This document shows positions 16,140 to 24,615 of a stretch of DNA of 64,000 bases, piece by piece (position 1 is the first letter of the stretch; the number at the start of each line of letters is the position of its first letter). The notes beneath the pieces are model-generated. The model saw nothing but the letters and a program-made list of their open reading frames with translations, was not told the DNA's origin and searched no databases. The position numbers were made by a program, and so were the translations under genes. This DNA is from Arthrobacter sp. AL12 (lineage in GTDB: Bacteria > Actinomycetota > Actinomycetes > Actinomycetales > Micrococcaceae): the NCBI RefSeq assembly GCF_029960645.1, contig NZ_JASBQY010000001.1:145641-209640 (forward strand), read 5' to 3'.

Positions 16140-16633
16140 TCAGCAGGACTCGATCGCCTCGCGGGCCAGTTCCTGCTGCCGCGGAGTGCCGATGCGTTCC
16201 GCCCACTGCGCGGCGAGCTGGAACTCCACCATCGCCTCGGTGCAGCGCCCGGCGTCGTGGGCCGAATCGGCGATGGCGAGCATGTGCAGGGCATCCACGG
16301 CCAGGAATTCCTCGCCCAGGGGGTCCGCGAGTTCGGCGGCGTGTTCAAAGAGCGGCACGGCCGTCTCCGCGTGCCCGCTGGAGTTCAGCACCGGCCGCGT
16401 TCCAGCAGCACCCGGACGGCCACGGTGGGTTCGTCGCCGTCGCCCGCGTCCAGCAGCGCGTCCGCTTCCTCGAACCGGCCCTGCAGGCCGATGGCACGGC
16501 CAAGCTGGGTGGTCAGCTCGGCGCGTTCGTCGGCGTCGTAGGCCGGATCGGCCGCGGCCGCCCGAAAACGGGCTTCCGAGGCCTGCGGGTCCTCAAAATT
16601 CCAGAGGTCATCAAGGGTGGCTTGGTTCAGCAT
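16140..16633 (-). pseudogene. Tetratricopeptide-repeat protein gene broken by a frameshift
   Basis: The first 82 codons (16633 to 16385) read MLNQATLDDLWNFEDPQASE onward to VAVRVLLERGR, then hit a stop. The continuation (VLNSSGHAETAVPLFEHAAE to REAIESC) is in another frame from 16391. Inserting one G in the GGCCGG run near 16388-16391 would join them as ERGR-VLN, exactly as in the intact family as I recall it. The part after IADSAHDAGR also seems about 40 residues shorter than intact relatives, suggesting an internal deletion. TPR proteins of this type have no defined function. A sequencing error could explain the frameshift but not the apparent shortening. A good AGGAG site remains upstream. 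Confidence 0.8.
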
Positions 16634-16646
16634 TGCCTGCTCCTGA

Positions 16647-17192
16647 TCAGCTCTCACCTGCAGCCAGTTGATGTGCACTGTCAATGTATCGGGAAGTGAC
16701 GAGTCTTTGGGCGGCCTTGGCCACTGCCCCGCCGGCGGCGTAGAACCAGTTGGAGTGCCGGCTGAAGGCGGTGATGGTGAAGATGACGGCGCCGGCTGCA
16801 TCGATGGAGACCTCAAATGCCTCCTCGCCGCGCTCCGGGTGGCCGGGGAGCGTGCCGTAGCCGAACCCTGCCGACTGCGCCGAGGTTCCGGGGGCCGGGG
16901 GCCGGACCCACACGACCTCGCACGGCGCGTTGATCCGGAAGGGCCCGATGCCGAATCCGCTGACAATCCGGGAGCCGGACTCCACCGCCTCGGTTTCGGT
17001 CCGGACCCGCAGCCCGGACCGGCGCTGGATCTGCCAGTTGAGGATCCCGTCGGCGACTCGGCGGTAGGTTTCGAAGCCCTCGCCCACATGGGCACTGGCC
17101 CGGGACCGGGCGAAGCCCTCCGGCGACCGGCCCTCGCTGGTGAACCCGATGCCGGGATAGTTGAGTTCGCCCCGGGCGATCCGCGCGGTCAT
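16647..17192 (-). CDS. DUF1990 family protein
   Basis: 181 residues with the DUF1990 pattern: LNYPGIGFTSEGRSPEGF near the N-terminus, a central INAPCEVVWV, FGYGTLPGHPERGEEAFEV, and ITAFSRHSNWFYAAGGAVAK near the end. The family is widespread in actinobacteria and has no assigned biochemical role. The start ATG overlaps the upstream gene's stop (ATGA), so it is translationally coupled to the YjbR-like gene. Confidence 0.9.
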   Translation of the reverse strand: MTARIARGELNYPGIGFTSEGRSPEGFARSRASAHVGEGFETYRRVADGILNWQIQRRSGLRVRTETEAVESGSRIVSGFGIGPFRINAPCEVVWVRPPAPGTSAQSAGFGYGTLPGHPERGEEAFEVSIDAAGAVIFTITAFSRHSNWFYAAGGAVAKAAQRLVTSRYIDSAHQLAAGES

Positions 17193-17599
17193 GCCCGGCC
17201 GCCGTCGGCCAGCCGCGCCCAGCCCAGCTGCTCCTGCTGGCGGCGGCTCAGCGAGGCCACCACCAGGTCGTAGGAATCCTCGACCATGTCCCGCACCATC
17301 GCATCGGGCAGGGCCCCGTCCAGGCGCACCCCGTTCCAGTGCTTCTTGTTCATGTGCCACGCGCCGGTGATCTCCGGGTGCGCCGCGCGCAGCTGTTCGG
17401 CCAGGGCGGGCTCGCACTTCAGGCTGACGGAGAAGTCGGCCGCCGCCAGGGCGGAGAGGGCGAACATCTTGGCGTCGTGGCGGGCGCCGCCGGCCACCGC
17501 GGCGCGCACCTTGAAGACCGACGTCTCCGGCCCGAACGGGAAGTCCTCGAAGGCGCCCGGAAAACTCAGGCAGATTCCCCGGAGTGCAGCTGCATCCAT
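17189..17599 (-). CDS. MmcQ/YjbR family protein
   Basis: 136 residues: MDAAALRGICLSFPGAFEDF, FGPETSVFKV, KMFALSALAAADFSVSLKC, then ITGAWHMNKKHWNGVRLDGA, the conserved YjbR core. The fold resembles a DNA-binding domain of T4 MotA type, but DNA binding is unproven for most members. First gene of a two-gene unit with the DUF1990 gene. Confidence 0.9.
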   Translation of the reverse strand: MDAAALRGICLSFPGAFEDFPFGPETSVFKVRAAVAGGARHDAKMFALSALAAADFSVSLKCEPALAEQLRAAHPEITGAWHMNKKHWNGVRLDGALPDAMVRDMVEDSYDLVVASLSRRQQEQLGWARLADGGRA

Positions 17600-17728
17600 G
17601 CTCCGAGCCTACTGGCCGGGCCGGACATTGTGCAGGCGCCCTTGCCGTCGGCCCCCGGCCGCGCCGGCACGGCGCCTCTCCACCGCCGCAGCTCCAGCGC
17701 CGGCAGCTCCAGCCCAGCGGAAGTTCAG

Positions 17729-18154
17729 TCAGAGGCCGAAGCGCCTGGCGTCCTGGGCCGGGCAGGCGTTCATGATGACGTCGAGCCCGGCGGCCTTCGC
17801 CCGGGCCGCGGCCGCTTCGTCGATGACACCGAGCTGCATCCAGACAGCCTTCGCGCCGACGGCGATCGCCTGATCCACCACGGCCCCCACCTTCCGGGAA
17901 TTCACAAAGCAGTCGACGACGTCGATCGGCCGCTTCTCGGCGGGGATGTCGGCGAGCGCGGCGTAGCCGGTTTCCCCGTGCACGGGATCGGCCGGCAGAT
18001 TCACCGGGATGATTTCCATCCCGAGCCGGTCCCGGATGAACAGGGACGTGTCATAGGCGGCACGCCACTGGTTTGTGGACAGGCCGACAATGGCCCACCG
18101 CCCCTTGGTGCGCATGAGCTTTTCGAGGACTGCCGGATCGTTGACTTGGGCCAT
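17729..18154 (-). CDS. CoA-binding (Rossmann-fold) domain protein
   Basis: 141 residues. A single CoA_binding_2 domain: WAIVGLSTNQWRAAYDTSLF, IIPVNLPADPVHGETGYAAL, VDCFVNSRKVGAVVDQAI and AVWMQLGVIDEAAAARA. ATG at 18154 is chosen over a GTG two codons earlier. It is a distant paralogue of the protein at 26021. It is divergent from the riboswitch operon, whose leader starts about 210 bases away. The cellular role of these stand-alone domains is unknown. Confidence 0.88.
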   Translation of the reverse strand: MAQVNDPAVLEKLMRTKGRWAIVGLSTNQWRAAYDTSLFIRDRLGMEIIPVNLPADPVHGETGYAALADIPAEKRPIDVVDCFVNSRKVGAVVDQAIAVGAKAVWMQLGVIDEAAAARAKAAGLDVIMNACPAQDARRFGL

Positions 18155-18367
18155 GAGCACAGCCTAACCGCCCCCGTGCCGCCGGGGCGGCAAGGACCCC
18201 GCACGCCCGGCGGGCAGCCGCCGGACCGCCGCCGGCCACGGACCGGTCGAGGTACCCGGTGCGAATAATCGACCGGCGCATGGCCTGCGGGCTGGGCAAG
18301 ACCGAATATTACGCCGGACAACCAGCCCCGTTTGGGAAAAAGCGCCGATTCCGTTTTAGTGGGAAGC

Positions 18368-18538
18368 GACCATCCCGAGCGGCCGAGAGACCTGGATCGA
18401 TGAAGCCGCAGCAACCCTGGTCGCCGTTATCCGTCCCTGGATGCCGGCGATAGCAAGGTATGGAGCCAAGGGAACCGCCGGACTGACCACCCGGTACAAA
18501 GGCTCATTCCGTAGGGTGCTACTGCCAGGACCGATGGA
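18368..18538 (+). ncRNA. SAM riboswitch (S-box/SAM-I type) of the organosulfur operon
   Basis: The 5' core GAGCGGCCGAGAGACCTGG, then TCGATGAAGCCGCAGCAACC, and the 3' core GGGTGCTACTGCCAGGACC match the S-box consensus (AGAG..., GATGAAGC..GCAACC, GGTGCTA..CCAG). CCATC (18370-18374) can pair with GATGG (18533-18537) to form P1. The middle is about 70 bases longer than in the second copy at 30418. It ends nine bases before the first ATG of the operon, so control is probably translational: GGAG of the ribosome-binding site overlaps the 3' strand of P1. The SAM-I versus SAM-I/IV-variant class was not settled. Confidence 0.88.
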
Positions 18539-18546
18539 GTATCCCT

Positions 18547-19401
18547 ATGACTGCTGTCCTGTCCCCCTCCGCGCCTGAGCCGTCCCTGGACTCCCGCGCC
18601 GGATCCGCCACCCGCACCCCCGCCCTGCCGGTTGCCTTCCGTGGCCTGCGCCGGACCTTCGGCACCGGTGCAGGGGCCCACAACGTGCTGCGCGACGTTG
18701 ACTTCGAGATCCGCGCCGGGGAGGTCCTGGCTATCCTCGGCACCTCCGGCTGCGGCAAGTCCACGCTGCTCCGGGCCGCCGCCGGACTCGACTCCCCCAC
18801 CGCGGGCAGCGTTGATATCGACGGCACCCCCGTCCAGGGCATTGACTCCCGGTGCGCCTTCGCCTTCCAGGAACCGCGCCTCCTGCCGTGGCACACCCTG
18901 CAGGCCAACATCGCGATCGGCCTGCCCACCGGCATCAGCGCCCGGGACGGCAAGGCGAAGGTGGCCCGGCTGCTCGACCTCGTCGGGCTCACGGACTTCG
19001 CCAAGCACCGCCCCCGGGAAATTTCCGGCGGCATGGCCCAGCGCGCCTCGCTGGCCCGGGCCCTCGCCCGCAACCCCGGCGTCCTGCTCCTCGATGAACC
19101 GTTCGGCGCGCTCGACGCGCTCACCCGGATCAGGATGCAGGACCTGCTGCTGGACATCCACCGGGCCGAGCCCACCACGGTCCTGCTGGTCACCCACGAC
19201 GTCGACGAGGCCCTCCAGCTTGCCGACCGCATCATCGTCCTGGGCAAGGACGCTTCCGCCGGCGCAGGAGCCTCCGCGGCCGGTGCGACGATCGTCCGCA
19301 CCGTGGCCGTGCCCGGCGAGCGCCCCCGGGACCGCGGTTCCGTGGACCTCGCCCGGCTGCGCGCCTCCCTCCTGGCGACCCTCGGCGTCGACGGCCACTA
19401 G
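18547..19401 (+). CDS. ABC transporter ATP-binding protein (SsuB/TauB type)
   Basis: 284 residues with Walker A GTSGCGKST (65-73), Q-loop FAFQEPRLLPW, signature ISGGMAQRASLARAL, Walker B VLLLDEPFGALDA and the switch His in LLVTHDVDEAL. This subtype powers import of sulfonates, taurine and related organosulfur or nitrate-type solutes. It is the first gene after the SAM riboswitch; ATG at 18547 follows GGAG in the riboswitch P1 strand. The first 30 residues are a variable Ser/Pro-rich extension. Confidence 0.92.
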   Translation: MTAVLSPSAPEPSLDSRAGSATRTPALPVAFRGLRRTFGTGAGAHNVLRDVDFEIRAGEVLAILGTSGCGKSTLLRAAAGLDSPTAGSVDIDGTPVQGIDSRCAFAFQEPRLLPWHTLQANIAIGLPTGISARDGKAKVARLLDLVGLTDFAKHRPREISGGMAQRASLARALARNPGVLLLDEPFGALDALTRIRMQDLLLDIHRAEPTTVLLVTHDVDEALQLADRIIVLGKDASAGAGASAAGATIVRTVAVPGERPRDRGSVDLARLRASLLATLGVDGH

Positions 19402-19488
19402 CCGCCGCGCCGACCCGGTCTCCCCGGGTTGGCCCCGCCGCGGACGCCGCCGCCGCGTCCGCCTGCCTGCTCCACCGTCACTCCCGTT

Positions 19489-19523
19489 CGCTTCAATCGC
19501 TTCAATCGCTTCAATCGCTTCAT
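19489..19523. repeat. 9-base tandem repeat CGCTTCAAT
   Basis: Three perfect copies plus a near-complete fourth in the 138-base space between the ATPase gene and the binding-protein gene, 17 bases before the latter's start. Confidence 0.9.
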
Positions 19524-19539
19524 ACCCCAGAGGATCCCC

Positions 19540-20583
19540 ATGTCATTCGCCCGCACAGCCACCCGCCGATCCGTTCTCGGTGCCGCCGCCGTCTCCGCCG
19601 CTCTCGTCCTCACGGGTTGCGTCCCAGGGGAAGGGTCCGGCGGGTCCCCCGCCGCGAACGCCGCCGTCGAGAGCGGCACGCTTAACATCGATTTCGCCAC
19701 CTACAACCCGCTGAGCCTGGTCATCAAGGAGAAGGGCTGGCTTGAGGCCTCCCTCAAGGACCAGGGCGGCACCGTCAACTGGGTCCAGTCCGCCGGGTCC
19801 AACAAGGCCAACGAGGCGCTGCGCTCCGGCGCGATCGACATCGGTTCCACCGCCGGGTCCGCCGCGCTGCTGGCCCGCGCCAACGGTTCCCCGATCAAGA
19901 CCATCGACATCTACTCGCAGCCGGAATGGGCCGCCCTGGTGGCGAAGGAGTCCTCGGGCATCACCACCGTGGCGGACCTCAAGGGCAAGTCCGTGGCCGC
20001 GACGAAGGGCACCGACCCGTACTTCTTCCTGCTGCAGTCGCTCTCCGACGCCGGGATCTCCGCCAAGGACGTCACGGTGCAGAACCTGCAGCACGCGGAC
20101 GGCCGGGCCGCGCTGGAAAACGGCTCGGTGGATGCCTGGTCGGGGCTGGACCCGATCATGGCCGGCGCGGAGCAGAAGGGCGCCAAACTCTTCTACCGGA
20201 ACCTCTCGTTCAACACCTACGGCTTCCTCAACGCCACGGAATCCTTCCTGAAGGCCAGGCCGCAGCAGGCGCAGGCCGTCGTCAACGCCTACGAGAAGGC
20301 ACGCGCCTGGGCCGCCGCCAACCCGGACGAGACGGCCCGGATCCTCGCCGACGTCGCCGGCCTGGACCTGGCCGTCGCGAAGACCGTGGTGCTGGAGCGC
20401 AGCAACCTGGACGTGGATCCGGCACCGGGCGAGGCCCAGCGGCAGGTCCTGGCGAAGATCGGCCCCACGTTCGTGGAGACCGGCGACGTCGCCAGCCAGC
20501 AGCAGATCGACGACGCCGTCGCCTCCCTTCTTGATGACTCGCTGGTGAGGAAGGCGGACACATCCGCCATCAAGGTTTCCTGA
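19540..20583 (+). CDS. ABC transporter substrate-binding lipoprotein (sulfonate-type)
   Basis: 347 residues. The signal has a twin-arginine motif (TRRSVLGAAAV) and a lipobox LTGC at about 25-28, so it may be a Tat-exported lipoprotein. The mature part is NMT1/SsuA-like: LNIDFATYNPLSLVIKEKGW, WVQSAGSNKANEALRSGAID, VADLKGKSVAATKGTDPYFF. It binds the solute outside and delivers it to the permease encoded next. ATG at 19540 has AGAGGAT just upstream. The substrate is inferred as an organosulfur compound from riboswitch control and from sfnG in the operon. Confidence 0.92.
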   Translation: MSFARTATRRSVLGAAAVSAALVLTGCVPGEGSGGSPAANAAVESGTLNIDFATYNPLSLVIKEKGWLEASLKDQGGTVNWVQSAGSNKANEALRSGAIDIGSTAGSAALLARANGSPIKTIDIYSQPEWAALVAKESSGITTVADLKGKSVAATKGTDPYFFLLQSLSDAGISAKDVTVQNLQHADGRAALENGSVDAWSGLDPIMAGAEQKGAKLFYRNLSFNTYGFLNATESFLKARPQQAQAVVNAYEKARAWAAANPDETARILADVAGLDLAVAKTVVLERSNLDVDPAPGEAQRQVLAKIGPTFVETGDVASQQQIDDAVASLLDDSLVRKADTSAIKVS

Positions 20584-21395
20584 TGACACAGCTAAGGACA
20601 TCCGCCGCCACCGGTACTAATGTTGCAGACGGGCGCGCTGCAGCCAACGGCTGGGCGCGTCTGCTCCTTGGGTTGATCATTCCCGCCGCGGTGCTGGCCG
20701 CCTGGCAGCTGTCCACCGCTGCCGGGGTTTTCAGCGTGGTCCAGCTCCCCCCGCCGGCCATGGTGCTGGAGGCCGCAGCCGACCTCCTGCAGCGCGGGCA
20801 GCTCGGCCAGCACATCGCGATCTCCACCCAGCGGGCACTGATTGGCTTCGCCGCCGGCGCGGCCCTGGGACTGGTGTTCGGCGCGCTGGTGGGCCTGTCC
20901 AGGTTCGCCGACGCCCTGCTCGCGCCGACCATCGGCGCCCTCCGCGCCGTCCCCTCGCTGGCGTGGGTGCCGCTGCTGATTTTGTGGATGAGGATCGGCG
21001 AGGACTCCAAGATCACGCTGATCCTGATCGGCGCGTTCTTCCCGGTATTCACCACCGTCTCCCTGGCCCTGCGCCATGTGGACCGGAACCTGGTGGAAGC
21101 GGCACGCGCGTTCGGTCTCAGGGGCGTCAGGCTGCTGACCACGGTGCAGCTGCCGGCCGTGGTGCCGGCCGTTTTCTCCGGCCTCCGGCTGGCGCTGGCC
21201 CAAGCCTGGCTGTTCCTCGTGGCCGCCGAACTGATCGCCTCCTCGATGGGGCTCGGCTTCCTGCTCACGGATTCGCAGAACAACGGCCGCACGGACCGGC
21301 TCCTGCTGGCCATCGTGTTGCTCGCCGTCATCGGAAAAATCACCGACGCCCTGCTGGGCCTTGCCGAGAAATGGGCGGTCAAACGATGGGCCTAA
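20583..21395 (+). CDS. ABC transporter permease (SsuC/TauC type)
   Basis: 270 residues with about six hydrophobic segments and the BPD_transp_1 EAA loop (LVEAARAFGLRGVRLLTTVQ), which docks the ATPase. LRAVPSLAWVPLLILWMRIG is the typical SsuC/TauC stretch. The start overlaps the binding-protein stop by one base (TGATG). Forms the importer with the two genes before it. Confidence 0.93.
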   Translation: MTQLRTSAATGTNVADGRAAANGWARLLLGLIIPAAVLAAWQLSTAAGVFSVVQLPPPAMVLEAAADLLQRGQLGQHIAISTQRALIGFAAGAALGLVFGALVGLSRFADALLAPTIGALRAVPSLAWVPLLILWMRIGEDSKITLILIGAFFPVFTTVSLALRHVDRNLVEAARAFGLRGVRLLTTVQLPAVVPAVFSGLRLALAQAWLFLVAAELIASSMGLGFLLTDSQNNGRTDRLLLAIVLLAVIGKITDALLGLAEKWAVKRWA

Positions 21396-23377
21396 CCACA
21401 CAGACGGACCCGACCAGCCACCCGGTCACGGAGGACGAGCGCCTCTCCTTCTGGGAGGAAGCGGCCCTCCGGCTCGACTGGGAGGACGTTCCCGGGCAGG
21501 ACAAGGCCTGGCACACCACCCACCGCCGGGTCCCGGCCGACGTCAGCGCCGGCACCGGCCCGAACATCACCTGGTTCGACGGCGGCCGGCTCAACGTCGC
21601 CTACAACTGCGTCGACCGCCATGTCGCGGCGGGACGCGGGGACAAAGTGGCCCTGCACTTCGAGGGCGAGCCGGGCGACCGCCGCACCATCACCTACGCC
21701 GGACTACAGCGCGAGGTCTCCCGGGCCGCCAACGCCCTGCTGGAGCTCGGCATCACCAAGGGCGACCGGGTGGTCATCTACCTTCCGGTCATCCCGGAAA
21801 CCGTGATCATCACCCTGGCCGTGGCCCGCATCGGCGCCATCCACTCGCTCGTCTTCGGCGGATTCTCCGCCGAGGCACTCAGGTTCCGGGTGGAGGACAC
21901 CGGCGCCAAACTGCTCGTCACCACCGACGGGCAGTTCCGCCGCGGCGTCCCCGTGCCGGTCAAGGACAACGCGGACGCTGCCGTCGCCGGGGACAACGCG
22001 ATCGAGCATGTCCTGGTGGTCAACCGCACCACCGCACCGGAGGACCTGGACACCGTCCCGATGACCGCGGGCCGGGACGTCTGGTGGCATGACGCCGTCG
22101 GGCAGGCCTCCGCGGACCACACGCCGGAAGCGTTCGACGCCGAGACGCCGCTGTTCATCATGTACACCTCCGGCACCACCGGCAAGCCCAAGGGCCTGGT
22201 CCACACTTCCGGCGGCTACCTCACCCAGGCGTCCTGGAGCTTCGAGCACCTCTTCAGCAACCCGGATCCGGCCCTCCGCGACGGCGATGTCCACTGGTGC
22301 ACGGCCGACCTCGCCTGGGTCACGGCCCACACCTACGAGCTGTACGGCCCGCTCTCCAACGGCGCCACCCAGGTGATCTTTGAGGGCACGCCCAACACCC
22401 CGCACCCGGGCCGGCACTTCGAAATCATCGAACGCTACGGCGTCACGCAGTACTACACCGCTCCCACCCTGATCCGCTCGCTGATGGGCTGGTTCCCCGA
22501 CGGCGTCCCGGCCGGCTACGACCTCTCCTCCATCCGCCTGCTCGGCACGGTCGGCGAGGCCGTCAACCCCGAGGCGTGGCGCTGGTTCCGGAAGAACGTC
22601 GGGTCCGGCACGGCTCCGGTGGTGGACACCTGGTGGCAATCCGAAACCGGGGCCACCATCCTCTCCCCCGCACCAACTGACACCGAGTTCAAGCCCGGCT
22701 GCGCTGCCCGCCCGCTGCCCGGTGTCAGTACCCGGATCGTGGACGCCGCCGGCAACACGGTCCCGCCGGGCGTCCAGGGCTTCATTGTGGTGGACGGCCC
22801 CGGCCCCGCCATCGCCCGCACCGTCTGGGGCAACCCGCAACGCTATTTCGACTCGTACTGGCGCCAGTACGCCGAGCAGGGCTGGTTCCTCGCCGGTGAC
22901 GGCGCCAAGTACGACGACGACGGCGACATCTGGATCCTCGGGCGGGTGGACGACACCCTGAACGTCTCCGGTCACCTGCTCTCCACGATCGAGATCGAAT
23001 CGGCCCTCGTCTCGCACCCGGACGTCGTGGAGGCCGGCGTCTGCCCGGTCGCGGACCCGAAGTCCGGCCACGCCGTCGTCGCGTTCGTGGTGCTGAAGTG
23101 TTCGGCGGCCACCGAGGACATCGCGTCCGCATTGAAGGCGCACGTCGCGAGGGAGATCGGACCGATCGCTAAGCCGCGCGACGTCGTCGTCGTTGCTGAT
23201 GTCCCGAAGACCCGCAGCGGCAAGATCATGCGCCGGCTGTTGACCCAGCTGTTCGAAGGAACCACGCTGGGCGACACGACCTCGCTGCAGAACGAACCGT
23301 CGATCGCCGGCATCCAGACCGTCCTGCGTGAACGCAATGACACACCCGAAACACCCAGAAGTAAGGAACATCCATGA
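21386..23377 (+). CDS. AMP-forming acyl-CoA synthetase, acetyl-CoA-synthetase-like
   Basis: 663 residues, Acs length. AMP-binding motif YTSGTTGKPKG at about 259-269, WCTADLAWVTAHTYELYGPL, DTWWQSETGATILSPAP and the C-terminal RSGKIMRRLL, whose Lys (about 611) is the catalytic and acetylation-regulated residue. It differs from canonical Acs in DLAWVTAHTYE (usual DVGWVTGHSY) and WWQSETG (usual WWQTETG), so propionate or another short acid is possible. It overlaps the permease gene by 10 bases and sfnG by 4. Within this operon it could recycle the acetate released by the sulfhydrylase, or activate an organosulfur acid. Both are inferences. Confidence 0.88.
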   Translation: MGLTTQTDPTSHPVTEDERLSFWEEAALRLDWEDVPGQDKAWHTTHRRVPADVSAGTGPNITWFDGGRLNVAYNCVDRHVAAGRGDKVALHFEGEPGDRRTITYAGLQREVSRAANALLELGITKGDRVVIYLPVIPETVIITLAVARIGAIHSLVFGGFSAEALRFRVEDTGAKLLVTTDGQFRRGVPVPVKDNADAAVAGDNAIEHVLVVNRTTAPEDLDTVPMTAGRDVWWHDAVGQASADHTPEAFDAETPLFIMYTSGTTGKPKGLVHTSGGYLTQASWSFEHLFSNPDPALRDGDVHWCTADLAWVTAHTYELYGPLSNGATQVIFEGTPNTPHPGRHFEIIERYGVTQYYTAPTLIRSLMGWFPDGVPAGYDLSSIRLLGTVGEAVNPEAWRWFRKNVGSGTAPVVDTWWQSETGATILSPAPTDTEFKPGCAARPLPGVSTRIVDAAGNTVPPGVQGFIVVDGPGPAIARTVWGNPQRYFDSYWRQYAEQGWFLAGDGAKYDDDGDIWILGRVDDTLNVSGHLLSTIEIESALVSHPDVVEAGVCPVADPKSGHAVVAFVVLKCSAATEDIASALKAHVAREIGPIAKPRDVVVVADVPKTRSGKIMRRLLTQLFEGTTLGDTTSLQNEPSIAGIQTVLRERNDTPETPRSKEHP

Positions 23378-24615
23378 CTGAAATCAGCAACGTCGCCCGT
23401 CTTTCCGATCCGCTCAAGTTCGCCTACTGGGTTCCGAATGTCTCCGGCGGCCTCGTGGTCTCCACCATCGAACAGCGCACCGGCTGGGACTTCGAGTACA
23501 ACAAGAAACTGGCCCGGATCGCGGAGAACTCCGGCTTCGAATACGCCCTCACCCAGACCCGCTACGCCGCCTCCTACGGCGCGGACAAGCAGCACGAGGC
23601 CACCTCGTTCAGCCTCGCGCTGCTGGCCGCCACCGAACGGCTCAAGGTGATCTCCGCCGTCCACCCTGGCATGTGGCACCCCGGCGTGCTGGCGAAGTTC
23701 ATCATCACCGCGGACCACATCTCCAACGGCCGCGCCGCCGTGAACATCGTCTCCGGCTGGCTCAAGGCGGAGTTCGAGAACTTCGGCCTCGAATGGCTCG
23801 AGCACGACGAACGCTACGTCCGCACCGAGGAGTTCATCAAGGTCCTCCGCGGGCTCTGGACCGAGCAGGACTTCAGCCAGTCCGGCAAGTACTACAACAT
23901 CGCCGACTTCACCCTCCAGCCGGCCCCGGTGGACGTGCCGGGCCGTGCGCACCCGGAGATCTTCTTCGGCGGCAACTCCACCGCAGCGCAGGCCACGGCC
24001 GGCCGGGTGGCGGACTGGTACTTCTCCAACGGCAAGGACCTCGAAGGCTTCAAGGAGAACATCGCCGGCGTGGTCGCCGCGGCCGGCGAGACCCGCCGCG
24101 GGACCGAGGGTGCGCTCCCGGCCGCGTTATCCTCCCACCTCCCCGCACTCCCCGCACCTAGGTTTGGCCTGAACGGTTTCGTGATCGCCCGCGACTCCGA
24201 GAAGGAAGCCCGGGACACCCTCCGCGAGATCGTCGCGAAGGCGCACAAGCCCGCCGTCGAGGGTTTCCGTGCCGCGGTTCAGGAAGCCGGGGCGTCCACC
24301 AAGGACGGCAAGGGCATGTGGGCCGACTCCAGCTTCGAGGACCTGGTCCAGTACAACGACGGTTTCAAGACCCAGCTGATCGGCACCCCGGAGCAGATCG
24401 CCGAGCGGATCGTGGAGTTCAAGAAGATCGGCGTGAACCTGTTCCTCACCGGCTACCTGCACTTCCAGGAGGAGGTCGCGGCCTTCGGCCAGGACATCCT
24501 GCCGATCGTCCGCGATCTCGAAGCGGACCTAGCACGCAAGAACGGCACGGAACTGAACCTGTCCGGCACCCCGGCGGCCAACGCCGGCTCAACCAGCGGG
24601 CTGGTGAACGCGTAA
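23374..24615 (+). CDS. sfnG: Dimethylsulfone monooxygenase (FMNH2-dependent, SfnG type)
   Basis: 413 residues of the bacterial luciferase-like family. The SfnG-specific N-terminus KFAYWVPNVSGGLVVSTIEQ, the AVHPGMWHPGVLAKF and NIVSGWLKAEFENFG segments, and DLVQYNDGFKTQLIGTPEQI match Pseudomonas SfnG as I recall it. SfnG converts dimethylsulfone to methanesulfinate and formaldehyde using FMNH2 from a separate reductase, which is not in this window. A Pro/Leu-rich insert at about 243-263 (GALPAALSSHLPALPAP), built from a small tandem repeat, is absent from the reference. The start overlaps the upstream stop (ATGA), after AAGGAA. Confidence 0.88.
   Translation: MTEISNVARLSDPLKFAYWVPNVSGGLVVSTIEQRTGWDFEYNKKLARIAENSGFEYALTQTRYAASYGADKQHEATSFSLALLAATERLKVISAVHPGMWHPGVLAKFIITADHISNGRAAVNIVSGWLKAEFENFGLEWLEHDERYVRTEEFIKVLRGLWTEQDFSQSGKYYNIADFTLQPAPVDVPGRAHPEIFFGGNSTAAQATAGRVADWYFSNGKDLEGFKENIAGVVAAAGETRRGTEGALPAALSSHLPALPAPRFGLNGFVIARDSEKEARDTLREIVAKAHKPAVEGFRAAVQEAGASTKDGKGMWADSSFEDLVQYNDGFKTQLIGTPEQIAERIVEFKKIGVNLFLTGYLHFQEEVAAFGQDILPIVRDLEADLARKNGTELNLSGTPAANAGSTSGLVNA

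Noticed and set aside
17600..17728. Possible small gene in the 129-base space
   Set aside because: GC-rich low-complexity sequence with no start and ribosome-binding site pair; nothing supportable.
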